Source: CALVGQ01 sp964370435
GTDB taxonomy: Bacteria > Bacillota_I > Bacilli_A > Erysipelotrichales > Erysipelotrichaceae
Assembly (NCBI GenBank): GCA_964370435.1
Contig: CAYJJG010000007.1
Span: 1-64,000 of the forward strand
Direction of reading: 5' to 3'
Length of the DNA: 64,000 nucleotides
Below, in pieces: positions 32,883-41,515 of the stretch. Position numbers and translations under genes: made by a program. The notes beneath the pieces were generated by a model. It saw nothing but the letters and a program-made list of their open reading frames with translations. It was not told where the DNA came from and made no database searches. The first letter of the stretch is position 1. Every line of letters begins with the position of its first letter.

Positions 32883-34397
32883 CTATTCTACACTTACGAT
32901 ATAATCTAATACCGCTTGTACTGCTGCTTTAATAGCCTCTGATGAATAAGTTGTACCTGCTACAACATCTGCCTCAATACCGTTTTCTAAAATACGCCCT
33001 GGCATTTCATTAACACCAGTTGGTATTGATTCTCCATGTTCAACTACAACGATATCCTTGATTTCTCCATTAGAAACAGTGATATCAAGAACGATTGCTC
33101 CTTCAAATCCTTCTGAAGTAACGCTATACGTATCACCATCAACACTCATAACAGTAACTTTATCTGTACTGAATAATGCTTCACTGCTAGTATCTTCAGT
33201 AGTAGTGCTACTTGCACTATAATCTAATACCGCTTGTACTGCTGCTTTAATAGCCTCTGATGAATAAGTTGTACCTGCTACAACATCTGCCTCAATACCG
33301 TTTTCTAAAATACGCCCTGGCATTTCATTAACACCAGTTGGTATTGATTCTCCATGTTCAACTACAACGATATCCTTGATTTCTCCATTAGAAACAGTGA
33401 TATCAAGAACGATTGCTCCTTCAAATCCTTCTGAAGTAACGCTATACGTATCACCATCAACACTCATAACAGTAACTTTATCTGTGCTGAATAATGCTTC
33501 ACTGCTAGTATCTTCAGTATTACCTGTAGCAACTGCTCCAGATTCTTCCAATGCAAGCTTCATTGCAGCAAATGCTGATTTACTTGTTGCTGAAGCTCCA
33601 GCAACAACATCCACTTCACTATTTAAATCTGCACCAACAAAAGTATTTAAATAATCTTCTGTTACTTTATCACCATATCCTGGTGTATCATTAAATTCAC
33701 TCATCATTACCGTGGCAATAACTCCATCTACTACAGTAATTTCATAAACATTAGTTCCTTCAAATCCTTCTGCACTTATGCTATACACTCCATCAGCTTC
33801 ACTAACTAATGTAGCATTAAAGCTTGAGAAGTCATCGCTTAATTTAATAATTGGTTTTTCAGGTGCTGTCGGTTGTTCAGTAGAAACCTCAACTCCTGCA
33901 ACTTCTGCATAAATCACTTTAGCAGCATTAATACCTTCAATAACAGCATTACTAGTTACTGTTGCTCCACTAATAACATCAATGTTATCATTAACTGTTT
34001 TTGAAACAACACTATCTTTAAATTCTGTTTCAGTTATTTTACTTCCAAGACCATTAGTTTCTTGTTGTGCTAAAACTTCAAATCCTGCAATGTTTCCATC
34101 TAAATCAAATCCAATTAAGAATTCAATAGGAAAGCCACTATTATAACCGATAACCGCTGCTTTAAAGGCATAACCTTGATCTACAGCTACATATCCGTTT
34201 TCAATAAGTCCACTTTCATCTACAAATTCTATTTCTTCAAATTCAGCATCTGGGAAAATTACTTCCAAGTTTGCTAATTCAGCAGCCATTCCTTGAGCCT
34301 CAATAATTGGTTCAGTAATACTATTTACGAAACTTAGTAAACCACCCGCAAGAGCTCCAACAACTGCCAAAAATACTGTAAGTTTTAATATTTTCAT
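32883..34397 (-). CDS. rnfG: RnfG with four FMN-binding domains in tandem
   Basis: The 504-residue protein is more than twice the normal RnfG length. After one membrane helix (about 5-27), domain 1 is the true RnfG unit with DVISGATVTS (Thr146). Domain 2 (about 190-285) has DVVAGAS (Ser269 at the FMN position). Domains 3 (about 302-393) and 4 (about 408-499) both have DVVAGTT (Thr377 and Thr483) and are nearly identical, matching a 318-base-period DNA duplication. RnfG carries covalent FMN on the exterior side; here up to four flavins could form an exterior relay. The gene follows rnfD by 12 bases. Confidence 0.93.
   Translation of the reverse strand: MKILKLTVFLAVVGALAGGLLSFVNSITEPIIEAQGMAAELANLEVIFPDAEFEEIEFVDESGLIENGYVAVDQGYAFKAAVIGYNSGFPIEFLIGFDLDGNIAGFEVLAQQETNGLGSKITETEFKDSVVSKTVNDNIDVISGATVTSNAVIEGINAAKVIYAEVAGVEVSTEQPTAPEKPIIKLSDDFSSFNATLVSEADGVYSISAEGFEGTNVYEITVVDGVIATVMMSEFNDTPGYGDKVTEDYLNTFVGADLNSEVDVVAGASATSKSAFAAMKLALEESGAVATGNTEDTSSEALFSTDKVTVMSVDGDTYSVTSEGFEGAIVLDITVSNGEIKDIVVVEHGESIPTGVNEMPGRILENGIEADVVAGTTYSSEAIKAAVQAVLDYSASSTTTEDTSSEALFSTDKVTVMSVDGDTYSVTSEGFEGAIVLDITVSNGEIKDIVVVEHGESIPTGVNEMPGRILENGIEADVVAGTTYSSEAIKAAVQAVLDYIVSVE
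32900..33519 (-). repeat. Recent 318-base-period tandem duplication inside rnfG
   Basis: Bases 32900-33201 and 33218-33519 (302 bases each) are identical by direct reading except for one base (A at 33168, G at 33486). The 16 bases between the copies encode the Ser/Thr-rich linker. The duplication is in frame (106 codons) and doubles the last FMN-binding domain. Confidence 0.95.
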
Positions 34398-34409
34398 GTT
34401 AGCTCCTCC

Positions 34410-35771
34410 TTACTTCGCCGCATCTAATGCAGCATTTACTGCATTGATAACTGAATTACTAGTTACTGTTGCTCCAGAAACAATATCCATATCATCACCA
34501 ACTACTTTACCCGTAAAAGTAGATAAGTAATCTTCTGCTGTTGCTTTATCACCAATTCCTGGTGTATCTACAAAAGTTGTACATTCAACTCCTATTACAG
34601 CTCCATTCTCAACTTCTACCGCAAAGATATTATCTCCTTGGTATCCTTGTGAAGTTACTGTATATACATTACCGTTTACTTCTACTGTTGGACCACTAAT
34701 TTCACTAGCTTCCAATGTAGTTCCACTTAATACGCCAACTGCGACAACCGTAATAAACACTATAGATACTGCCAACATATTTTTATTTGCTGCTTTAATT
34801 TGATTGTTATCTAATGCTTTTTCAATCATCGGTGTAAGCATATTCATAATTAAAATAGAATATAATACCCCTTCAGGAAGGTTCGACATTAAACGAATTA
34901 CCACAGTTAAACCTGCAGCCCCAATCGCAAAGATTATTCTTCCTGGAATTGAAGTAGGATTAGTAACTGGATCAGTAAGCATAAATACAGCTCCAAATAC
35001 TAAACCACCAGTTAAAATATGATACATTGGATACCATACACCTACACCGTGTGTTAATCCAATTATTAAAGTAATTACAAATACTGTTGCTATGTAAGTT
35101 ACTGGCACGCGCCAATCAAGAATTTTACGCCATGCTAAGAAAATTCCTACAAGAAGAATAACAATTGCTGAAGTTTCGCCAATTGCTCCAGAGTAATTTC
35201 CAACAAGCATATTGGTTAGTCCACCAAATTCTTCCATTAAGATAGGTGCACTTTCATTGCTTACTAACCATCCGTTAGAAGCAATTGCCGTTGTTGGTGT
35301 TGCCCCTGTTACTACATCTGCAGCCACTGCTCCTGAAAAAGAAGAGAAAATAACTGCTCTACCTACTGCTGCAGGATTAAAGATGTTTTGTCCAAAACCT
35401 CCAAACACTAGTTTCCCAAAGAATATAGCTACAATTGTTGCAATAATTAATGGATAATAATCCATATTAATTGGACACATTAACACTAATATAATTGCAC
35501 TAACCCAAGGATATGAGTTTTTAATTGATGTTTTTAAATCTTTTTTAGTGCATACACACCAAATTGCTTCAGTTAAGCAAGCTGTAACTACTGCTGTCAA
35601 CATCAATAATACAGCACGTACTACATGATTCATTCCATACTCCGGATTCGTTGCATAAAAACCCAACGTTACTAAGAATACTACAAGAAGTCCTACTGTT
35701 AGCTCCAGCATAACTCTTCCTGTACTTAGTTGATCACGATAGTTTGGAGATGGTTTAAAAGTAAATTTCAT
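34410..35771 (-). CDS. rnfD: RnfD with an additional C-terminal FMN-binding domain
   Basis: Residues 1-345 form the RnfD/NqrB membrane part with about ten helices and a covalent FMN site DVVTGAT (Thr158). The C-terminal 105 residues are an extra FMN-binding domain with TVTSQGYQGDNIFAVEVENG and DIVSGAT (Thr435), related to the domains of RnfG. RnfD normally ends after the last helix. The exterior position of this domain fits an enlarged flavin relay. The gene is 16 bases after rnfC. Confidence 0.93.
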   Translation of the reverse strand: MKFTFKPSPNYRDQLSTGRVMLELTVGLLVVFLVTLGFYATNPEYGMNHVVRAVLLMLTAVVTACLTEAIWCVCTKKDLKTSIKNSYPWVSAIILVLMCPINMDYYPLIIATIVAIFFGKLVFGGFGQNIFNPAAVGRAVIFSSFSGAVAADVVTGATPTTAIASNGWLVSNESAPILMEEFGGLTNMLVGNYSGAIGETSAIVILLVGIFLAWRKILDWRVPVTYIATVFVITLIIGLTHGVGVWYPMYHILTGGLVFGAVFMLTDPVTNPTSIPGRIIFAIGAAGLTVVIRLMSNLPEGVLYSILIMNMLTPMIEKALDNNQIKAANKNMLAVSIVFITVVAVGVLSGTTLEASEISGPTVEVNGNVYTVTSQGYQGDNIFAVEVENGAVIGVECTTFVDTPGIGDKATAEDYLSTFTGKVVGDDMDIVSGATVTSNSVINAVNAALDAAK

Positions 35772-35787
35772 CTTTATATCCCTCCCA

Positions 35788-37080
35788 CTATTTCTTACGA
35801 AGAGACATATAACGTTTCGCTCTTCTTATTCCTTCTGTCACATCAATTTTTGATGGACAAATATAGGTGCATAATCCACACTCAATACAACTGTTGATAT
35901 CTAACTTCTCTAAACTATCAACATCTTTAGTTTTTTCTGCCATATTAATACGAACTGGTTGTAACCCTGATGGACAAGTATCACTACATTTACCACAACG
36001 TAAACAAGCCACTTCATTTTTAGCAGTATTTTTCAATACTGTTAAAGCATTAGAATATGGTGTAATAACAAATAAATCATTAGTAATTGTTTTACCCATC
36101 ATTGGTCCACCAGCAATAAGCAATACATCTTCACCCACATAGCCACCACAAGCCTTAATTACTTCTTGTGCGCTTACCCCTACTGGTACTGATACATTAC
36201 TTGGTGTATTAACACCATCTCCTGATACTGTTACAATTTTATTAACAATTGGCATACCTGTACGCATTGCTTCTGCAAATGCTATAGCTGTTGTTGCATT
36301 ATTTACAATTATTCCAATTTCACTTGGAATACGATCATAACGTTTTTTGCATACTTGATATACTAATGTTCTCTCCCAACCCATTGGATAAACATCCGGT
36401 ACACCTTTAACTTCAACATCGTTATATAACTTAAATGCTTCTGTTAAAACTGGGATAAATTCTTTTTTAGTATTTTTTATACAGACTAATGTTTTACTAG
36501 CGCCACACATTTTTTTAAGTGCACTTACCCCTAATACTAAGTCTGCTAATTGATCATGCATGATTTTATAATCAGCTGTGATATAGGGCTCACACTCTAC
36601 TGCGTTAATAATTAAAGTATTAATACCTTTAATTCCCTTATATTTGATATAGGTAGGAAACCCTGCTCCACCACAACCAACGATACCTGCATTCATCATA
36701 AATTCCACTAAGTCTTCATTACTTGAAGTCTCTGGATCAATAGGAGTTAATGGTGCCTCCTTTACATATTTTTGATCATTCTCAATAACTAAATGATCCA
36801 CTGGTGTAAGACTTGCGTGCATAACTTTTTTGATTGTTTTTACTGTTCCTGAAACAGAAGAAAACAGCGGTACTTGAAAGTGATCATTTCTTTGTGCTAC
36901 TTTTGTACCGACATGTACATAATCACCTTCTTTAACTAAGACTTCAACTTTCATAGAACCCATGTTAGTTAAAGGAATTAAAACTTCATTGCCTGCTTCA
37001 ACTTGAATAAGATCTGCATGACTTGTAAGTTCTTTGTGTCCATTAACATGTTTTCTCATACTTCCTGTTAAAAATGCCAT
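35788..37080 (-). CDS. rnfC: RnfC, NADH/ferredoxin-side Fe-S subunit
   Basis: The 430-residue protein starts with the RnfC N-terminal barrel, has the NADH/FMN-binding Gly-rich segment GIVGCGGAGFPTYIKYKG, the SLBB-type domain and two [4Fe-4S] ferredoxin motifs: CLRCGKCSDTCPSGLQP and CIECGLCTYICPSKID. It is the soluble catalytic subunit exchanging electrons with NAD. As first gene of the operon it is preceded by AAAGGATTAGG. Confidence 0.95.
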   Translation of the reverse strand: MAFLTGSMRKHVNGHKELTSHADLIQVEAGNEVLIPLTNMGSMKVEVLVKEGDYVHVGTKVAQRNDHFQVPLFSSVSGTVKTIKKVMHASLTPVDHLVIENDQKYVKEAPLTPIDPETSSNEDLVEFMMNAGIVGCGGAGFPTYIKYKGIKGINTLIINAVECEPYITADYKIMHDQLADLVLGVSALKKMCGASKTLVCIKNTKKEFIPVLTEAFKLYNDVEVKGVPDVYPMGWERTLVYQVCKKRYDRIPSEIGIIVNNATTAIAFAEAMRTGMPIVNKIVTVSGDGVNTPSNVSVPVGVSAQEVIKACGGYVGEDVLLIAGGPMMGKTITNDLFVITPYSNALTVLKNTAKNEVACLRCGKCSDTCPSGLQPVRINMAEKTKDVDSLEKLDINSCIECGLCTYICPSKIDVTEGIRRAKRYMSLRKK

Positions 37081-37162
37081 TCTATCTACCTAATCCTTTC
37101 GTTCCTCTTATTTTATACTAGATACGACTTAAACAAGCCTTATTTGTTATAAAACCATTGCT

Positions 37163-37171
37163 ATTATACCA
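37163..37171 (-). promoter_or_regulatory. Extended -10 promoter of the rnf operon
   Basis: Minus strand: TGGTATAAT, a perfect extended -10, with no good -35 at the right distance (TTCCAT), suggesting activator dependence or reliance on the extended element. Confidence 0.6.
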
Positions 37172-37328
37172 CTTGCTTAAACTCAATGGAATAACTTTAA
37201 AGGTTAAATTAGTGTTTTTTACTATAAATTTCACAAATTAAATCAAAATTGGTAAAGTAAACAATTATTTGTTATTTTTTACTTGTTTCTACTCTTGTTT
37301 TTATACTATTTTAATTTAGCACTTATGG

Positions 37329-37356
37329 TTGTGAAAAAGTAAATATATGCTATAAT
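37329..37356 (+). promoter_or_regulatory. Promoter of apbE
   Basis: TTGTGA (37329-37334), 16 bases, TATAAT (37351-37356), with an extended TGC before the -10. The start codon lies 33 bases further. Confidence 0.75.
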
Positions 37357-37389
37357 CAAAAATATCGATAACATTGAAAAGGTGATAAC

Positions 37390-38505
37390 ATGAAAAAAAT
37401 TATATCCATACTTCTTATTTTAACGATATTAGTTGGTTGTCAAACTACTAATACAGCTAATCTAGACCGCTACAGTGATACTGACTTAACTGCAGGTTTT
37501 GATACTTTTGTAACTTTAACTACTTATGAAGAAAATGAGGCATCATTTAATGAAAAGATGGATACTACAGTACAATTATTTAAACAATATAACGATTACT
37601 TTGATATCTACAATGAATATGAAGGCATAAATAACATCAAAACCATTAATGATAATGCTGGTATTGCCCCAGTAGTAGTTGATGATGAAATATTAGAACT
37701 GCTTTTGAATGCACAAACAATGTATGAATTAACTAACGGTAAATTTGATATCACTATCGGTAGTGTATTAAAAGTTTGGCATGAATATCGTGATGAAGGT
37801 ATTTTATTAAATATGTCTGGAACACTAGCTCCTATTCCTAGTAATGAAGAATTAGAAGAAGCTAAAGCTTGTTCAGGATGGCAATATATTGAGATTAATG
37901 AAGAAGAAAAAACTGTATATATCAACAATCCGTGTGTTTCTTTAGATGTAGGTGGTAATGCTAAGGGTTATAGTGCTGAAAAAATAGTTGAAGCACTTCA
38001 AGAGGATACCTATGCAGGATTTATCAATGCTGGTGGTAATACTCGAATTATTAACACTAAACCTGATGATAGCGATTGGGTATTGGGGATTGAACATCCT
38101 GAAACTGGTAATTCTGTAATCACTCTTAATGTTACAGGAAGCATATCTTTAGTAACCAGTGGCGATTATCGACGTTTCTTCTATGGCGAAGATCAAAAAA
38201 TATATCATCACATCATTGATCCAGATACTTTAATGCCCGCTAATTATTATCGTTCCGTTTCTATACTTACTTTAAATAGCGGTGATGCTGATGTCCTATC
38301 TACTTCTTTATTCAGCCTAAGTATAGAAGAAGGCAAAAAAGTATTAGAAGCTTACAATGAACTCTATCCTGAAACTCCAGCTGAGGCAATATGGATAATG
38401 GAAAATAACGAGAACAAACAAGAAGATGAAAATGGCTTTTATGCTGATGACTTTTATATTACTTCTACCGATGGAATAAAAGATAAGATAACCATAGTCG
38501 AATAA
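37390..38505 (+). CDS. apbE: ApbE, FAD:protein FMN transferase (lipoprotein)
   Basis: The 371-residue protein has lipobox LVGC (Cys17) and the ApbE signatures: INTINDNAG-type INNIKTINDNAG, GKFDITIGSVLKVWHEY, SLDVGGNAKGYSAEKIV, GFINAGGNTRI, TSGDYRRFF and HHIIDPDT. It transfers FMN from FAD to Thr/Ser in D-x-x-S/T-G-A-T motifs outside the membrane. Its targets in the window are RnfD, RnfG and the reductase at 10038-11780. Divergent placement from rnfC links the maturation of these proteins to rnf expression. Confidence 0.95.
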   Translation: MKKIISILLILTILVGCQTTNTANLDRYSDTDLTAGFDTFVTLTTYEENEASFNEKMDTTVQLFKQYNDYFDIYNEYEGINNIKTINDNAGIAPVVVDDEILELLLNAQTMYELTNGKFDITIGSVLKVWHEYRDEGILLNMSGTLAPIPSNEELEEAKACSGWQYIEINEEEKTVYINNPCVSLDVGGNAKGYSAEKIVEALQEDTYAGFINAGGNTRIINTKPDDSDWVLGIEHPETGNSVITLNVTGSISLVTSGDYRRFFYGEDQKIYHHIIDPDTLMPANYYRSVSILTLNSGDADVLSTSLFSLSIEEGKKVLEAYNELYPETPAEAIWIMENNENKQEDENGFYADDFYITSTDGIKDKITIVE

Positions 38506-38512
38506 AAAAAAA

Positions 38513-38550
38513 CAAGGCGGAAAATAGGATAACCTATCTTTCGCCTTTTC
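38513..38550 (+). terminator. Terminator of apbE
   Basis: AAGGCGGAAAATAGG pairs with CCTATCTTTCGCCTT (one mismatch and a G-T pair) around ATAA, ending in T; it may also work for the converging SIS-gene transcript. Confidence 0.85.
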
Positions 38551-38568
38551 TTATGCATTATTCTTATT

Positions 38569-39270
38569 TTAAATTCTATATAAACGATGTAAATATTGTT
38601 GTTCTAGCGCTTCATTAAATTCTCTACCACCATCAATATTTTGTGATTTATATATCGGCGGTGTAATTCCTGCTTCTAAGCATAACTCTACTGCTCTTAG
38701 TGTTACTGCTTGTAGTAATAATGAAGTTGTTACTGTAGACATACCACAAACTTTAGAATCAACTCCTTCAACATCAATCACACTGTCTCCCTCTGGGATA
38801 CGATTATCTAGTACGATATCTGCTATCGCATAAAGATTTTTTCCACAGCTATGTTTTGATTTTAATTGTTTAGAAGCTTCAAGTGAAGTTACCGCAATAA
38901 CTACTGCTCCTTTTTTCTTTGCCCCTAGTGCTACTTCGATGGGTAAAGGATTTCTTCCTGAATTAGATATAACAAACACCACATCGTGTTCTCTTACATC
39001 CACTTTTTTCATGAATGAGGTTCCTACACCTTCAACACTTTCATATGCACCACCTGCTGGTTCTTTAATGTTTTTAGTAGGGATAAATCCTCCAGCACGA
39101 TGTGTTAATTCTAATGCTCCAGCATTAGAATGTCCTGCACCAAACGCTTGGATAATACCACCATTTTTTAGCGTTTCTACAATTGCTTTTGCACTTAATT
39201 CAATGTTTTCTTGTTGTGTTTCTTTTACTTCTTTGACTAAATTTTCTACTACTTCAAATACTTTGTTCAT
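38569..39270 (-). CDS. SIS-domain sugar-phosphate-binding protein
   Basis: The 233-residue protein is a single SIS domain: GIIQAFGAGHSNAGALELTHRAGG, VVFVISNSGRNPLPIEVALG and AVTSLEASKQL are the phosphosugar loop and Ser-rich strands. It resembles YbbI/MurQ-like sugar isomerase-domain proteins of Bacillota (UPF0309). The substrate is unknown. It is 16 bases downstream of an FMN-binding oxidoreductase gene, probably one operon. Confidence 0.85.
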   Translation of the reverse strand: MNKVFEVVENLVKEVKETQQENIELSAKAIVETLKNGGIIQAFGAGHSNAGALELTHRAGGFIPTKNIKEPAGGAYESVEGVGTSFMKKVDVREHDVVFVISNSGRNPLPIEVALGAKKKGAVVIAVTSLEASKQLKSKHSCGKNLYAIADIVLDNRIPEGDSVIDVEGVDSKVCGMSTVTTSLLLQAVTLRAVELCLEAGITPPIYKSQNIDGGREFNEALEQQYLHRLYRI

Positions 39271-39286
39271 TTTCTTTCTCTCCTTT

Positions 39287-39760
39287 TTATTGAACTTCTT
39301 TTATTCGATTCTTCGAAACTTTACCACTGATGCTACTAATTTTAATTTTCACTACTTCACAATAAGCAATACTACCTTCATATTCTTTATCAAAAAGGTG
39401 CATATAATCTTTGCTGTATTTTAAACAAAGGGCATATAAAACATCTTTTTTTAAAGCATCATCTTCTAGTATAGTCGCCTGTCCTTGTGCTATTACACTA
39501 CCATAATCTGTAGAGAATTGTTCAGGAACAACGGTATCTTTTTCAACAATACAAAACCCTACTTTATTACTTGTTTCTATAAGTTCTAATTTCTTACCTT
39601 GCTTTGCACAGTGGAAATAAATACTATCTTCTATTACCACAAAATTTACTGGTATTTGATAAGGATATCCATCATCTACAACAGAAAAAATTCCTGTGCG
39701 AGCATTTTTTAGCCAACTATATGCTAAGTCATCACTAACCTTTTGTAAGTGTCTTCTCAT
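39287..39760 (-). CDS. Pyridoxamine 5'-phosphate oxidase-fold (NimA-like) flavin protein
   Basis: The 157-residue split-barrel protein shows the N-terminal RRHLQKVSDDLAYSWLKNA, GIFSVVDDGYPYQIPVNFVV, IYFHCAKQGKKLELI and GSVIAQGQATIL. This is the pattern of NimA-type nitroreductase relatives, which bind FMN or haem and have no single proven function. No catalytic motif distinguishes them further. Confidence 0.85.
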   Translation of the reverse strand: MRRHLQKVSDDLAYSWLKNARTGIFSVVDDGYPYQIPVNFVVIEDSIYFHCAKQGKKLELIETSNKVGFCIVEKDTVVPEQFSTDYGSVIAQGQATILEDDALKKDVLYALCLKYSKDYMHLFDKEYEGSIAYCEVVKIKISSISGKVSKNRIKEVQ

Positions 39761-39787
39761 ATTATTCTCCTAAGTACTTCTATTTTA

Positions 39788-39842
39788 CAAAAAAAAGGTT
39801 GTTTAAACAATACTATACTAGTATTTTTAAACAACTCCTTTT
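39788..39842 (-). terminator. Long hairpin terminator of pgi
   Basis: Minus strand: AAGGAGTTGTTTAAA pairs with TTTAAACAACCTTTT and the inside contains AATACTA/TAGTATT, followed by eight T. Confidence 0.9.
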
Positions 39843-39846
39843 AATT

Positions 39847-41121
39847 TTATTTTTTACCTAATAGTCTAAACATATTCTTTTTATAAACTTCTACTCCTGG
39901 TTGATTAAATGGATTAACATCGATTAATAAACAAGTCATAGCACAAGCTTTAAAGAAGAAATAGCACATATACCCAAAAGAATAAGCACTCATATCTTCT
40001 AAAGTTAATATTAAATTAGGTACTTTACCAGTGATTTCATGGGCTTCTAGTGTTCCTTGACAAGCCATTTTATTAACCCAATCTAAACTTTTACCTGCAA
40101 GATAATTCATATGATCTAAATCATCTTCATCACTTGGGAAAACTCCATCTAGTGTTGGTTTTTCTACTAAAACTAAAGTTTCAAACAATATTTTATTTCC
40201 ATCCTGAACAAATTGTCCTAGTGAATGTAAATCCGTCGAAAAATTAGCACTGCACGGTAAAACACCTTTTCCATCTTTTCCTTCAGATTCACCAAATAAT
40301 TGTTTCCACCATTCAGCAATCATTGCCATTTGAGGCTCATATGTAACTAACATTTCTGCCACTTTTCCTTGATTTTCTAAAATACGGCGAGCAACTGCAT
40401 ATTGATAAGCTACATTATTTTTTAAATCATCATTATTAAAATCATCATAAGCTTGCGCACAACCAGCCATCAATGTTTTAACATCAACTCCAGCTAATGC
40501 CAATGGAAGAAGGCCCACTGCTGTAATAACTGAAAATCTTCCACCGATATCATCAGGAATCACAAAAGTTTGATATCCTTCTTTATCAGCTAACTCTTTT
40601 AATGTTCCACGTTGTTTATCTGTAGTTGCCAGAATTCTAGTTTTACATTCCTCTTTTCCATATTTCTTTTCCATCATTTGTTTAATCATTCTAAAAGCCA
40701 TTGCAGTTTCTGTTGTTGTACCTGACTTAGAAATAACATTACAAACTACTGATTTGTTTTCTATGTATTGTTCGATTTGTTTAAAATAGGTACTTGAAAA
40801 AGTATTTCCGATAAATATAATTTCTGTATTATTCTCTGGATATAACCCTTGTACCATTTCAATCGCAGCTCGTGCTCCAAGATATGATCCACCAATTCCG
40901 CATACCAATAATACTTCGCACTTGTCTTTTATTTTTTCTGATACTTCTAAAATACGATTAAACTCTTCTTTATCGTAATCTTTAGGCCAGCTAACCCATC
41001 CTATATAATCATTCCCATTACATGTTTTATCTATTAACGATTGATGTATTTTGGTTACTTCTTGTTGATACGCAAGAATATCTTCTTGTAAAAAAGCATG
41101 TGTTGTGTCAAATTTAATCAT
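39847..41121 (-). CDS. pgi: Glucose-6-phosphate isomerase
   Basis: The 424-residue length and motifs are those of the bacterial short PGI: VCGIGGSYLGARAAIE, VISKSGTTTETAMAFR, DDIGGRFSVITAVGLLP and the C-terminal QPGVEVYKKNMF with the catalytic Lys. It interconverts glucose-6-phosphate and fructose-6-phosphate. It overlaps the S1-domain gene by 8 bases, so both are translated together. Confidence 0.97.
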   Translation of the reverse strand: MIKFDTTHAFLQEDILAYQQEVTKIHQSLIDKTCNGNDYIGWVSWPKDYDKEEFNRILEVSEKIKDKCEVLLVCGIGGSYLGARAAIEMVQGLYPENNTEIIFIGNTFSSTYFKQIEQYIENKSVVCNVISKSGTTTETAMAFRMIKQMMEKKYGKEECKTRILATTDKQRGTLKELADKEGYQTFVIPDDIGGRFSVITAVGLLPLALAGVDVKTLMAGCAQAYDDFNNDDLKNNVAYQYAVARRILENQGKVAEMLVTYEPQMAMIAEWWKQLFGESEGKDGKGVLPCSANFSTDLHSLGQFVQDGNKILFETLVLVEKPTLDGVFPSDEDDLDHMNYLAGKSLDWVNKMACQGTLEAHEITGKVPNLILTLEDMSAYSFGYMCYFFFKACAMTCLLIDVNPFNQPGVEVYKKNMFRLLGKK

Positions 41122-41482
41122 TGTTTATCTCCTTCTTTGCATCCTCAATCCAATTTGGCATGGCTTCCGCAACTGATTTAAAACCTATTTTATTTTCAGG
41201 TAAATAATACTTCTTTTGTTTCATCCTTGCTTTTCTAAAAGTAGTCATCTGTGTCGCTTTTAATGATAATCGAGCTTGTTTTCCAGCTTCATCAATATCA
41301 ATTACTTTAACACTTACCTTGTCTTTAATATTCACAAAGTTTTTGACATCTTTTACATAACCATCAGAAATTTCAGAAATATGTATTAGTCCTGATGTAT
41401 TTTCATCAAACATCACAAAGGCACCGTAAGCTTGAATACCTGTAATTGTTCCTTCTAAAATTTGCCCTATCTTTAATTGCAT
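41114..41482 (-). CDS. S1-domain RNA-binding protein (YugI/CvfD, general stress protein 13 type)
   Basis: The 122-residue protein has one S1 domain (1-72: GQILEGTITGIQAYGAFVMF, GLIHISEISDGYVKDV, KVSVKVIDIDEAGKQARLSLK) and a basic tail with KARMKQKKYY. In Bacillus, yugI is likewise near pgi, which supports the identity. It binds ribosomal or messenger RNA; the exact role varies in the family. Confidence 0.9.
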   Translation of the reverse strand: MQLKIGQILEGTITGIQAYGAFVMFDENTSGLIHISEISDGYVKDVKNFVNIKDKVSVKVIDIDEAGKQARLSLKATQMTTFRKARMKQKKYYLPENKIGFKSVAEAMPNWIEDAKKEINND

Positions 41483-41515
41483 AGTCCTTCTCCAATCAAA
41501 TAGTATTATATCATT

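Larger units (their letters stand above)
37081..37389. other. Divergent intergenic region between rnfC and apbE
   Basis: This 309-base AT-rich gap holds the two outward promoters given below and a leader of about 75 bases before rnfC. Between the promoters, 37200-37320 is about 80% A+T with several short inverted repeats (for example AACAATTATTTGTT), where a shared regulator could bind. No RNA element was recognised. Confidence 0.7.

Noticed and set aside
32900..33519. CRISPR-like or mobile repeat
   Set aside because: There are only two long adjacent copies in frame with rnfG codons; this is a domain duplication, not a CRISPR array or insertion sequence.
33376..33654. Repeated + strand frames in the rnfG region
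   Set aside because: They mirror the FMN-binding domain repeats of rnfG on the other strand and are not independently supported.
38939..39424. 161-codon + strand frame across the SIS gene start
   Set aside because: It is antisense to two genes with clear family motifs and has no ribosome site.
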